DNA from: Paenibacillus_E allorhizoplanae
GTDB taxonomy: Bacteria > Bacillota > Bacilli > Paenibacillales > NBRC-103111
Direction: 5' to 3'
Assembly: GCF_927798215.1 (NCBI RefSeq)
Contig: NZ_CAKMMW010000001.1
Span: 682,001-746,000 of the forward strand
DNA: 64,000 nucleotides
In this document: positions 52,901 through 59,971 of the stretch, in pieces
Layout of the letters: each line of letters opens with the position of its first letter
Numbering within the stretch: the first letter of the stretch is position 1
Position numbers and translations under genes: made by a program
The notes under the pieces: model-generated
Database searches by the model: none
Told to the model about the DNA's origin: nothing
The model's input: only the letters and a program-made list of their open reading frames with translations

Positions 52901-55371
52901 ACATTACTCGTCGTATTAGCATAAGTCTTAACCTCCAAGGTACCAGGCGTAAACGGTACTTTCCATGTGAAATGAAGCTTACCGCTGCTGCCATTAGGAC
53001 TTAGGTAGCCGCCTGTGTTTGTGCTGCTTGTGTTAAGCTTGTCATCTTGAGTTGCTTCCGTTGTTTCATAGTATTGCTTCCCGTAATTCGTTGTCTTTAT
53101 GTCGAAGCTCTTGCGGCCGAGAGAAACACCGTTTAAGAATAGCTCCGCACTTTGTTGATTCGTGTTTACCCAAACATCGACCGTCTCGCCCTGACGCCAA
53201 TTTGTCCAGTTCATCGGAAGGATATGCGCCATAGGCTGCGAATTCCACTGGCTCTTAAAGAGATAGAAGGAATCCTTTGGAAAGCCTGCGGTATCAATAG
53301 CACCGAAGGAAGATACACCTACTGGATAAATGCTATATGGAGTAGGTTCGCCAATGTAATCAAAGCCGGACCAGATGAATTGTCCAATAAATGCCTTACG
53401 GTCACGGTCTTTCTTAAGACCATACTCGTTACCCATCGTCCAAGATGCGAAGTTATTGTCGTAAGATGATGTCCCGCGAGAACCTGGAGTCTGATTAACA
53501 CCGGTATTCACCAAGGTCGGATCCTGATAGACCCCACGCGCACTTGTTTGAGAGGAGGATTCGGACTCAAAAAAGGACGTGTTCGGGAATCGGGTCATTA
53601 AAACATCCACGGATTGAGCTGTGTTGTAGTTGAGGCCATAACCACTTAGCGTATTGTTGATAAGTCCCCAAGGACTGGAGGTGGTAGATGGCGGTGTCCG
53701 CTCTTGGTCGCCCCCCATAACAATAGGTCTAGTAGGATCCAATGCCTGCACATCACGCATCAAGCGGATGGATTCACTATACTCATTAAATGCACTTACG
53801 CCATACATAGATTGAGTGTCCATCCATGCAGGCTTAGTGCCTGCTCCACGTACCTCATTACCTAAGGACCACATAATTATGGATGGTGAGTTCTTGTCAC
53901 GGTTAACCATTTCTTGGATGACCCAATCGCTCCACATGTATTGTGCACCTGAAGTTGTAGGAACCGGAGCAACTATTGACCCTTTCCATTCATCAGGGAG
54001 ATTAGTCAAGAACCAGTTTCCGAAGTCATATGTCGCTTTGGCAGCACCCCATCCATCAAAGGCCTCTTGAATAACAACGATTCCGAGGCGTTCACAGGCC
54101 GTGATGACCTGTTTGCTTGGAGGATTGTGGGATGTGCGATACGCATTGACACCCATATCCTTCAAGATTTTGAATTTACGCATGGCGGCATCAAGGTTGT
54201 CTGCCGCACCAAGCGATCCGTCATCATGATGCAGGTCAACACCTTGAAGTTTGGTATAGACACCATTGAGATAAAAGCCACCAGAATTAGCAATTGTATT
54301 TGCATTGGTGGTGTCAACGTGCGCCAACTTAATCCATCGGAAACCGTAAGAAGTATCCATCGCATCTACAACATGAGGACCTGTCCCTCCATTGATCTCG
54401 GTGATCAGTTCTGTGCGAATCGTGTAGAGGTACGGATCGTTCGTAGACCACAGGTGGACGTTAGGTACCTGAAGGCTATCGTTCAAAGTGAGCTTTGTTG
54501 AAGGATTATAGTCAACTGGATCACTCGTATTAGTCGATACGACATTACCGTTAGCATCAATGACGGAGGTCCGAATCTGAGCAACACCGTTGGAAGCTTC
54601 AGAATAAAGATCGGCACTCACAACCACATTTGCGCTGTGATCTGCGTTATAGGCAGATTCCAGATCAGGAGTTGTATACGTAATACCATTTCGTAGAAAG
54701 CGGGTCTTGTCAGTCACAACCAGGTGAACCGGTCTAGTAATACCAGAACCTGTATACCAGCGTCCTGTAGGGGACATATTCTGTACCTTAACTACAATAA
54801 TGTTTGGACTATCGTCACCATATGTGAGATACGGAGTAATGTCATAGGAGAATCCCGTATAACCGCTTGGATACTCACCAATCATATTACCGTTAACGTA
54901 CACAATCGAGTCCGTATAGACGCCCTCAAAATCAATGGCAATTTTCTTGTCGCTCATCGTATCTGGCAAAACAAAGTTTTTCCGGTACCATCCCAAACCG
55001 CCTTCCAGGTAGCCTTGAGAGTTGCTGCTCGAGGAAACCTTCTGTCCTTCAATACTCCAGTCGTGAGGGACATTAACGGTTCTCCATGAACTGGCATCGA
55101 AAGCAGGATTGATAATCTCCGCCGTATTAGGTGCGCCCACAGGGTCTTGCAATCCGTTTTTCACCCCACCCGTATTGACGGTTGGAGTACGTGTTGCAAG
55201 ATAGAACTGCCAATCATCGTTAAAATCGATATTACGGGTTCCGTCATTTGCTATGGTTGTAGCATTGGCAGTTGAAACCATTGGAGCACCAAGTGCGACA
55301 AGGTTTAACAACAATGGACTTAGTACAACTACTGCCATTAACACCCCTATAATTTTCCATGAAAATTTCAT
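49960..55371 (-). CDS. secreted GH2 beta-galactosidase, giant multimodular, with F5/8C, Ig-like, cohesin, FIVAR and dockerin
   Basis: 1803 aa from ATG 55371 (AGAGAGGA 8 nt upstream; frame open to 55428). Signal peptide about 1-37. GH2 sandwich, Ig and barrel domains occupy about 45-960: NVPHDWSIEG, GGLGWYRK, acid/base Glu506 in SLGNEVRG, nucleophile candidate Glu604 in SESSSQTSARGVY, and FIWSGFDYIGEPTPY. This is the BgaA/LacZ-like secreted type. Two Ig-like segments follow at about 985-1120, a galactose-binding-like domain about 1125-1285, F5/8C about 1290-1425, Big_4 about 1430-1528, cohesin-like about 1530-1670, FIVAR about 1672-1748 and dockerin to 1803. The first dockerin loop (DINGGGVSVGD) is one residue short and lacks the central Asp; the second is canonical. 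Expected to remove beta-galactose from N- or O-glycan antennae. Confidence 0.92.
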   Translation of the reverse strand: MKFSWKIIGVLMAVVVLSPLLLNLVALGAPMVSTANATTIANDGTRNIDFNDDWQFYLATRTPTVNTGGVKNGLQDPVGAPNTAEIINPAFDASSWRTVNVPHDWSIEGQKVSSSSNSQGYLEGGLGWYRKNFVLPDTMSDKKIAIDFEGVYTDSIVYVNGNMIGEYPSGYTGFSYDITPYLTYGDDSPNIIVVKVQNMSPTGRWYTGSGITRPVHLVVTDKTRFLRNGITYTTPDLESAYNADHSANVVVSADLYSEASNGVAQIRTSVIDANGNVVSTNTSDPVDYNPSTKLTLNDSLQVPNVHLWSTNDPYLYTIRTELITEINGGTGPHVVDAMDTSYGFRWIKLAHVDTTNANTIANSGGFYLNGVYTKLQGVDLHHDDGSLGAADNLDAAMRKFKILKDMGVNAYRTSHNPPSKQVITACERLGIVVIQEAFDGWGAAKATYDFGNWFLTNLPDEWKGSIVAPVPTTSGAQYMWSDWVIQEMVNRDKNSPSIIMWSLGNEVRGAGTKPAWMDTQSMYGVSAFNEYSESIRLMRDVQALDPTRPIVMGGDQERTPPSTTSSPWGLINNTLSGYGLNYNTAQSVDVLMTRFPNTSFFESESSSQTSARGVYQDPTLVNTGVNQTPGSRGTSSYDNNFASWTMGNEYGLKKDRDRKAFIGQFIWSGFDYIGEPTPYSIYPVGVSSFGAIDTAGFPKDSFYLFKSQWNSQPMAHILPMNWTNWRQGETVDVWVNTNQQSAELFLNGVSLGRKSFDIKTTNYGKQYYETTEATQDDKLNTSSTNTGGYLSPNGSSGKLHFTWKVPFTPGTLEVKTYANTTSNVVTATDVVKTAGQAYTVSMTPDKNVITADGRSLSYIEADIVDKDGNIVPDAGNLVKFDVTGGAIVGVDNGKQESNELYKWGNVERNTHSERSAYNGKVLVIVQSNKGHMGPITVHASFDGSLPAQATVFAQAANATGNAGILPLNVSVMKDSTVNLPSNVTVVHADGTTSQSSVNWTNVPSTNVVGAFKATAQVGGLQAVANVNVYDFANASVNLSVATGDIPVLPAHVKVNFTNGLSISKPVVWPSLTLSQVQASGTITVEGQIADLTHKAIATINVSNNFTPNVNLAASVAGTGSQDTVSETGPIATATFTNGSSYPNLMLDGNKTSGGWTNKYSIAATANLPAVNKTRPYEFVQVNWPQLNTFSSIKLYFTTGGTAPTTNLPKSLDVQYWDGLHWVSAGNQNVIWATASNQASAVTFDMVTTTKIRIGMENATPYSANTGGMAITELEVYGNKPTDSGTVASNQIPHSQMTASATSEELFGENNAASMVLDGDPNTIWHTKWDKSNPLPQSITLNLGGTYDLNKIKVLPRQDGQGNGMITAYNVYASMDGIQYTEVISGTWAEDAEEKTAEFPVTRTSFIQLKVTAGVGGYASAAEINVFKESPKIPQLIRITVPANLTGVANGTAKSAASLGLPSTVELVTDSGSKNANVAWNVDAASYNPAVKTEQTFTVNGTVTLPVGVVNPNNVVLTTSISVNVLPTALLPQSTLTGLQEVTTGQTFDVTMGLSNVTQSVYQQLKAQDLTLHYDPAKLQFESVTSVTDGFQVYQKETVPGQIRIVAASVGAKVSSQGDMFSIKFTAKSLSQTSKSTISVESVVIANEQGNELQIGGVSRELQINIPSTQPVDKSLLNASIASAQAKYTAAVEGNIDGLYTIGSKAQLQSAMELARATVNEPNATQQQVNSAKATLEVAVEVFESKKITADINGGGVSVGDLALVATAYDKQRGQAGWNEKADVNHDGKVDIVDLAIVAKAILQ

Positions 55372-55610
55372 TTTCCTAATCCTCTCTGTACACAATTTGT
55401 AACTTTGCCAATTCTTGAAACGCTTCAATGGTATGCGCTTACAATTAGCGATAGGCAGTATGTCAACTTAATTTGAGTACTTTAATTTCTCTTATCGCCT
55501 CCGTCTTATCATCAAAGATACGATTGCATCCTGCGCATGCCACATTGTTTATTTCCTTTATTCACCAAATTAGCGATAGAAGCAAAAGCCTTAGATAAAA
55601 ATCGTCTCTT
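55372..55610 (-). other. long 5' leader of the GH2 gene
   Basis: About 240 nt separate the predicted promoter (55617-55672) from the GH2 start, far longer than for the other enzyme genes. It includes a second cre-like sequence (TGTAAGCGCATACC, about 55429-55443), which may mark another promoter. No gene is seen on either strand, and no known riboswitch was recognised. Confidence 0.4.
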
Positions 55611-55616
55611 TCCATC

Positions 55617-55672
55617 ATCATATAATTATTGAAAGTGCAAACACATGATAGAATCTAACATTAACATGATAT
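55617..55672 (-). promoter_or_regulatory. GH2 promoter: ATATCAT/CTATCAT boxes 21 bp apart plus cre-like site
   Basis: Minus strand: ATATCAT (55666-55672) and CTATCAT (55645-55651), 21 bp apart; cre-like TGTTTGCACTTTCA (55630-55643); -10-like TATGAT (55617-55622). Almost identical to the GH110 promoter. Confidence 0.65.
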
Positions 55673-55719
55673 TTTCTACACATTTCGAACCCCATGTTGT
55701 TGCAGATCATTAATAAATA

Positions 55720-55757
55720 CAGGTGCATATTGCGACAATTATCGCAACATGCACCTG
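55720..55757 (-). terminator. 38-nt hairpin terminator after M60 gene 2
   Basis: Same inverted repeat as at 21850, 26227 and 30574, followed by TATTTATTA in the minus direction. It lies about 25 kb from the other three copies. Confidence 0.8.
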
Positions 55758-55783
55758 AGATCGCCATGCTTTCCTGGAATAAT

Positions 55784-58700
55784 TTACTCCATCAATTTGC
55801 TCGCCACGAGCGCAAGATCATCAATATCGATTTCGCCATCGCCAGTTACATCTGCTTGCTTGATTTGTTCCCAATCTGGGCTTGATACAGACGTTTTGCC
55901 ATAATTCGCTGCAACAATGCCAAGATCACCAATGCTTACTCGATTGTCATGATTGACGTCGCCGGGGATTCCCGGAGGCGGTGTTGCAATTCTCACGTTG
56001 ACTGTGGATGCTTGCGCCTGCGATTCCGCTCCCTGCGAATCGCCCAGCGTTGCGTCAGTTACAGCAATCGTTCCCGTCGTCGGCTGTGTCACCGCCTTGG
56101 CTTTGATCTTCAGTTCCAGGATTCCGGCATTACCTGTCACAGCCTTGCCCACACTTGCGATAATAAACCGCAGTTTGCCCAGTATGTCCTTCCTTGTCTC
56201 TACGAGATTAATGCCGTCTCTCAGTGGACGGGCCGAAACGAATTCAAATACGTTCGAATTGTAGTCCATCTTAATGTCTTGTGCATATACGCTTTGCGTG
56301 ACGCTGCCCAGGTCTAGCTGTACATTGAATTCCTGCCCTGTCTGAACGGTGCCTGCTGCGGATAGCATCGTTAAAGCGACGTTTGGTGCCTCGATGACGC
56401 GATAGACATTCATTTCAGCCGCAGATGCCCATCCGCCTTGCCCTGCGGTTGCTTCCAGTTTAATAAAGGACGCTCTCGTCGCCGGGAACTCCGCTGTTTT
56501 CTCCGTGGCGTCTTTAGCCCATGTTCCACTTACAACTTTGGTGTACTGGATGCCATCCGTACTCGCATAGACATTGTAGGCCGTAATCATTCCGTTACTT
56601 CCCCCGCCTTGTCTAGGGACAACCTTGATTTTATTCACGTCGTAAGTACCGCCAAGATTCAATGTGATCGATTCCGGCAGTGTATCATACAAATCCCACT
56701 TCGTATGCCAAATGGTATTGGGATCTCCATCGAGCACGTTGGATGCACCATCGGTTTCAGAGACCAGCTCTTCGCTCGTTGCCGACGCGCTCATTTGGAA
56801 CTGCGGAATGAGTTGCGGTTTGTCGATATCTGCCGTTAAATTCCAGATTGCGTTAGTCGGCTTCTGGAGCCCAAGAACAGCAACTGCGTCACGCGCACTT
56901 GACGAATATTTAAATCCCCAGTGATCAAAAAACTCCAGCAAATTCGCCCCGGCCATTCGGGAAGCAGTGAGCACTAACAAATCTTTCTGTTGCTGCAAGT
57001 CTGCAGGCAAACTGGATTGGTTCATTTCTCTATACGCCGCATGCAGCTTCGCGTAGAAGTCCCAACCGTATGCATATTTCAACTGGGTGAACATGACTAA
57101 TCTCACAAACACATCGCTAATGCTTTCGAAGTCTTTGTTCGGGTCTGTGTTTGCCACAAATTGAGCAGCTTGTGGAAATACATCTTTTAACCGTGACTCA
57201 TTTCCATAATATTCTTGGACATGCAGGGAATGAAGATTGTTGGTTACCTCCCTATTGTCGCCCCATGTCCATGCATCCATCTGAAAATTATGGCCAAGCT
57301 CATGCCAGAACCCCCAACCGTCATGCTGAATAGCATCGAGGTTTACCAATTGCTTAGAAGTTTCGCCTTGATACAACATAATCGGATCTCCTGCGTGCAT
57401 CCACCCGTTGGTGATTTGTTTGTCGGCAACATAGCGGAAAGGCCAGTTATCTATGCTTTTGTCCGGAAGCGCTTTATCGGGAGCAAGTCCGCTCATAATT
57501 TCATATAAGCTATAAATCTCATCCCATTTCTCCATCAGCTGCTGCGGGTTATCGAGCAAGCGGATATCATCCGCCGGCACCGTTAGTGCGATATGATTGC
57601 TTCGAAGTTCCGCCCATGGAGCAGGATAATTGCGAATAGTGTCCTTCCACGCTTGTTCACTTGTTTGTCCGAGAACAAAATGCGGAGCTTGGATGACACC
57701 GCCAACATTGACATTCACCGTTCGTCCAGGCTTGGATTTGGCAGGGATAATGTACACCAAACCGCCGTAAGGACTGCTGATCCGATTGAACCCGGGATTC
57801 AGCTTTTTCTTCAGAACGACGCTCGGTAGACGATCCCATTTTGTAATCCCTTTGCCGGTCAGTTCGTCCGTATGAGCCCCGATTTGGACAACCAAATCCG
57901 GTTCGTCTGCAGGAACATCTATGGTAATCTCACTCCCTGCAGGCGCATACGATCCTGTGCTTACCCAATGTTTGGGAGTAGCATACATTCGCAAATAGCT
58001 AGTGTCCGCATAGTCCATTTTCACAGCTATCGTTTTGGCGACCCTCGGTACCGTATTCTCTACCTTGCCTGGAAACACGTCCGCCCCAGCAAACTTCACA
58101 CCCGCACCATCCAGGCTTGCAAAAGATGATCTGTATTCAACGAGCACACTCGTATATGGCTTTTGTATACGATCTAACGGTAGTGTTAAAGCGCTCATGA
58201 CCGCATCGCTACTACTCTTCACTCCGCTCAGGTAGAGACTATTAGGGACAATTGATTTCCAACCATGAAGAATGTTTGAGTTGATTCTCTCCCACACGTC
58301 CTGCGGCACATTCTCACCTGCTATGGCATAATCCATAAAGGTCTTGGAATTTGCCTCAACATGCTGCAGCGCATTGGATAGATAAGAAAGATTGACATTG
58401 CCCAATTGATCCGAAGTAGGCTTCGTATTAGGATCATTCATGGAAATGTAATCGTCGTTAATACCCAGACCGGCTTGATTCAGCAACCATTGAACCGGGT
58501 AATCCGTTATTTTGACGTTCAGTGGATCTTTCGCTTGTGAACGAATGGTATCCGGCGGATAAGCTGTCATGACCCATCCCTTAGATGTAACAATGACGCT
58601 CCCGCCATTTATAACATACGCCTCCAGCGCGATTGCTTCCTCACTGCTTACATTCATCGGATCGACAAACGCGATCGGGTAAACGAGGGGGTCCAGCGGT

Positions 58701-59236
58701 TGATTCGTCCAACTACTGACCACGGTTTGATCAATAGGCAGCTCGCCTGAGTTCGGCAACTCATTTTTTGTGATCAACTTTAGCATTTCCGTGCCTATAA
58801 GCGCATTTGAATAACGATTCGTGGCGCCGGTAGCCGGATTCGGGGACTTGTCTTCGGTCAGCCAAAGCAGCATATTTCTTGTCAATTTCCCTTCAGTCGT
58901 TGCCGTGCTTGCCGTCAAGTTCAAGTAGTCCTCGGCACCCGCTGCAATGATTCGTCCTGCCCCATAACGAGATGCTCCTGCAAGCGGAGATTTGCCCTCA
59001 TCAAGCGTCACCGCAAATGCGTCCGTACCAAATATGGTTATGGTTGACTCGTATTGAAAATCCGGATAGCTTTGCAAATCGGAGTACAAGAGATTCAAGT
59101 CATGATCCAGGTTTGTATTATCAGAATTGGATACGGAAGTTGCTGCTGCAACGGAATGAACGGCACAAAAGGTTGAGATAGTGGGCAAAACCAAACTTAG
59201 CGAAAGTAAAACCGCAATTTTCTTTGTTTTCTTCAT
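55784..59236 (-). CDS. secreted M60-family metallopeptidase with F5/8C, cohesin and dockerin
   Basis: 1150 aa. Signal peptide about 1-31, a long N-terminal region, and an M60 zinc domain with H645-E-L-G-H649 and Glu663. Then F5/8C 809-951, cohesin-like 952-1088 and dockerin 1089-1150 (loops DVNHDNRVSIGD and DVTGDGEIDIDD). Up to about residue 805 it is a close paralogue of the peptidase at 14000-17281, but here the tail is the cohesin-dockerin cassette of the GH59/GH95/GH101 genes rather than a second F5/8C. The first F5/8C edge (LIPQFQMSASATSEELVS) still resembles the other M60, so the cassette was probably swapped in inside that domain. Likely role: cutting O-glycosylated protein backbones within the enzyme assembly. 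Confidence 0.9.
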   Translation of the reverse strand: MKKTKKIAVLLSLSLVLPTISTFCAVHSVAAATSVSNSDNTNLDHDLNLLYSDLQSYPDFQYESTITIFGTDAFAVTLDEGKSPLAGASRYGAGRIIAAGAEDYLNLTASTATTEGKLTRNMLLWLTEDKSPNPATGATNRYSNALIGTEMLKLITKNELPNSGELPIDQTVVSSWTNQPLDPLVYPIAFVDPMNVSSEEAIALEAYVINGGSVIVTSKGWVMTAYPPDTIRSQAKDPLNVKITDYPVQWLLNQAGLGINDDYISMNDPNTKPTSDQLGNVNLSYLSNALQHVEANSKTFMDYAIAGENVPQDVWERINSNILHGWKSIVPNSLYLSGVKSSSDAVMSALTLPLDRIQKPYTSVLVEYRSSFASLDGAGVKFAGADVFPGKVENTVPRVAKTIAVKMDYADTSYLRMYATPKHWVSTGSYAPAGSEITIDVPADEPDLVVQIGAHTDELTGKGITKWDRLPSVVLKKKLNPGFNRISSPYGGLVYIIPAKSKPGRTVNVNVGGVIQAPHFVLGQTSEQAWKDTIRNYPAPWAELRSNHIALTVPADDIRLLDNPQQLMEKWDEIYSLYEIMSGLAPDKALPDKSIDNWPFRYVADKQITNGWMHAGDPIMLYQGETSKQLVNLDAIQHDGWGFWHELGHNFQMDAWTWGDNREVTNNLHSLHVQEYYGNESRLKDVFPQAAQFVANTDPNKDFESISDVFVRLVMFTQLKYAYGWDFYAKLHAAYREMNQSSLPADLQQQKDLLVLTASRMAGANLLEFFDHWGFKYSSSARDAVAVLGLQKPTNAIWNLTADIDKPQLIPQFQMSASATSEELVSETDGASNVLDGDPNTIWHTKWDLYDTLPESITLNLGGTYDVNKIKVVPRQGGGSNGMITAYNVYASTDGIQYTKVVSGTWAKDATEKTAEFPATRASFIKLEATAGQGGWASAAEMNVYRVIEAPNVALTMLSAAGTVQTGQEFNVQLDLGSVTQSVYAQDIKMDYNSNVFEFVSARPLRDGINLVETRKDILGKLRFIIASVGKAVTGNAGILELKIKAKAVTQPTTGTIAVTDATLGDSQGAESQAQASTVNVRIATPPPGIPGDVNHDNRVSIGDLGIVAANYGKTSVSSPDWEQIKQADVTGDGEIDIDDLALVASKLME

Positions 59237-59259
59237 TTGTCATCATACACCCCTGTCGT

Positions 59260-59336
59260 TTAAAGCGCTTTCAAATTAGTTTAGTCGAAATTTGTCGTTT
59301 AAAGAATGATATTTTCTATGATTTCCCCCTCATTTT
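59260..59336 (-). promoter_or_regulatory. M60 gene 2 promoter: conserved block and cre-like site
   Basis: Minus strand: a block from AAATGAGGGG to ATATCAT (59306-59312), then 32 nt later cre-like TGAAAGCGCTTTAA (59260-59273). Same 32-nt geometry as the GH59, first M60 and SLH-cohesin promoters. Confidence 0.6.
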
Positions 59337-59412
59337 ATTACCTGATAGCCTAAAAATGCCAACCATTAAAAATTGCTGATTGGTCCTGTCTGATAGCTAT
59401 AATCTGTAGGAT

Positions 59413-59841
59413 TTAATCTGTGATTTTTGTAGCCTGTATCTTACTTACGATCAAATATTGAGCGTCCCGCAGCAAATAATGTGCAGCCTCATCTGCAATA
59501 TGCATGCCACGCTGATTATTCACTTCTTTCACAAAACTCTTCAAATCGTTGTTCGCCAATTTGGCACACAAGTTATTCGCTGTATCTGCAGGATCAAGCC
59601 ACCCGGAACCCACAAAATAAGTGACTAATGCTTTTAAAGAATCAACACTTGTTGTGGTCTCATATAACGTTTCGCTGCTTGTGTCTCCCGCCAGATCATT
59701 CGCCTTTACAATCAGAACTTGCGAACCAAGCGGCAGCGAATAGAGAGGAATCGATTCCCCTTCACCCTCGGCAACCACGGGAATCATACGATCTCCATAG
59801 TTCATCATACCGTAAACGTATCCGGTGACAATGATCGTCAT
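59413..59841 (-). pseudogene. remnant of a large secreted enzyme: C-terminal Ig-like end plus FIMAH domain
   Basis: 142 aa without signal peptide. Residues 1-68 look like the last strands of an Ig-like domain (IPLYSLPLGSQVLIVKANDLAG), and 70-135 like a FIMAH domain (SLKALVTYFVGSGWLDP ... FVKEVNNQRGMHIADEAAHYLL). FIMAH domains normally end very long extracellular proteins of Paenibacillus/Bacillus, so an isolated tail suggests that an enzyme gene lost its body by deletion. A -10-like TAGAAT and a cre-like site remain upstream, and AAAGGA precedes the ATG, so a short cytosolic product could still be made. It could instead be a small functional protein; that is less likely. Confidence 0.65.
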
Positions 59842-59885
59842 TTCAAGTAATTTCCTTTGAATACAAAATTTTCAGAAGTAATAAG

Positions 59886-59910
59886 GTAAAGCGCTTTCAT
59901 AACTATTCTA
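59886..59910 (-). promoter_or_regulatory. cre-like site and -10 before the FIMAH remnant
   Basis: Minus strand TAGAAT (59905-59910), 5 nt, then TGAAAGCGCTTTAC (59886-59899). Same spacing as the first M60 promoter, but the ATATCAT block is missing; the upstream terminator of the regulator gene lies directly behind. Confidence 0.5.
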
Positions 59911-59914
59911 AAGC

Positions 59915-59934
59915 CAGCCTGCAATTGCAGGCTG
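59915..59934 (-). terminator. hairpin after orphan regulator 2
   Basis: A perfect 20-nt palindrome (CAGCCTGCAA / TTGCAGGCTG) 38 nt after the regulator stop. The T-run is weak. Confidence 0.55.
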
Positions 59935-59971
59935 ACCGTCTTTGTTCGAGATTATAAGCTGGAAATGATCA

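Noticed and set aside
3523..59236. Classical cellulosome for plant cell wall
   Set aside because: No cellulase, xylanase, CBM3 or multi-cohesin scaffoldin is present; the enzyme families point to animal-type glycans instead.
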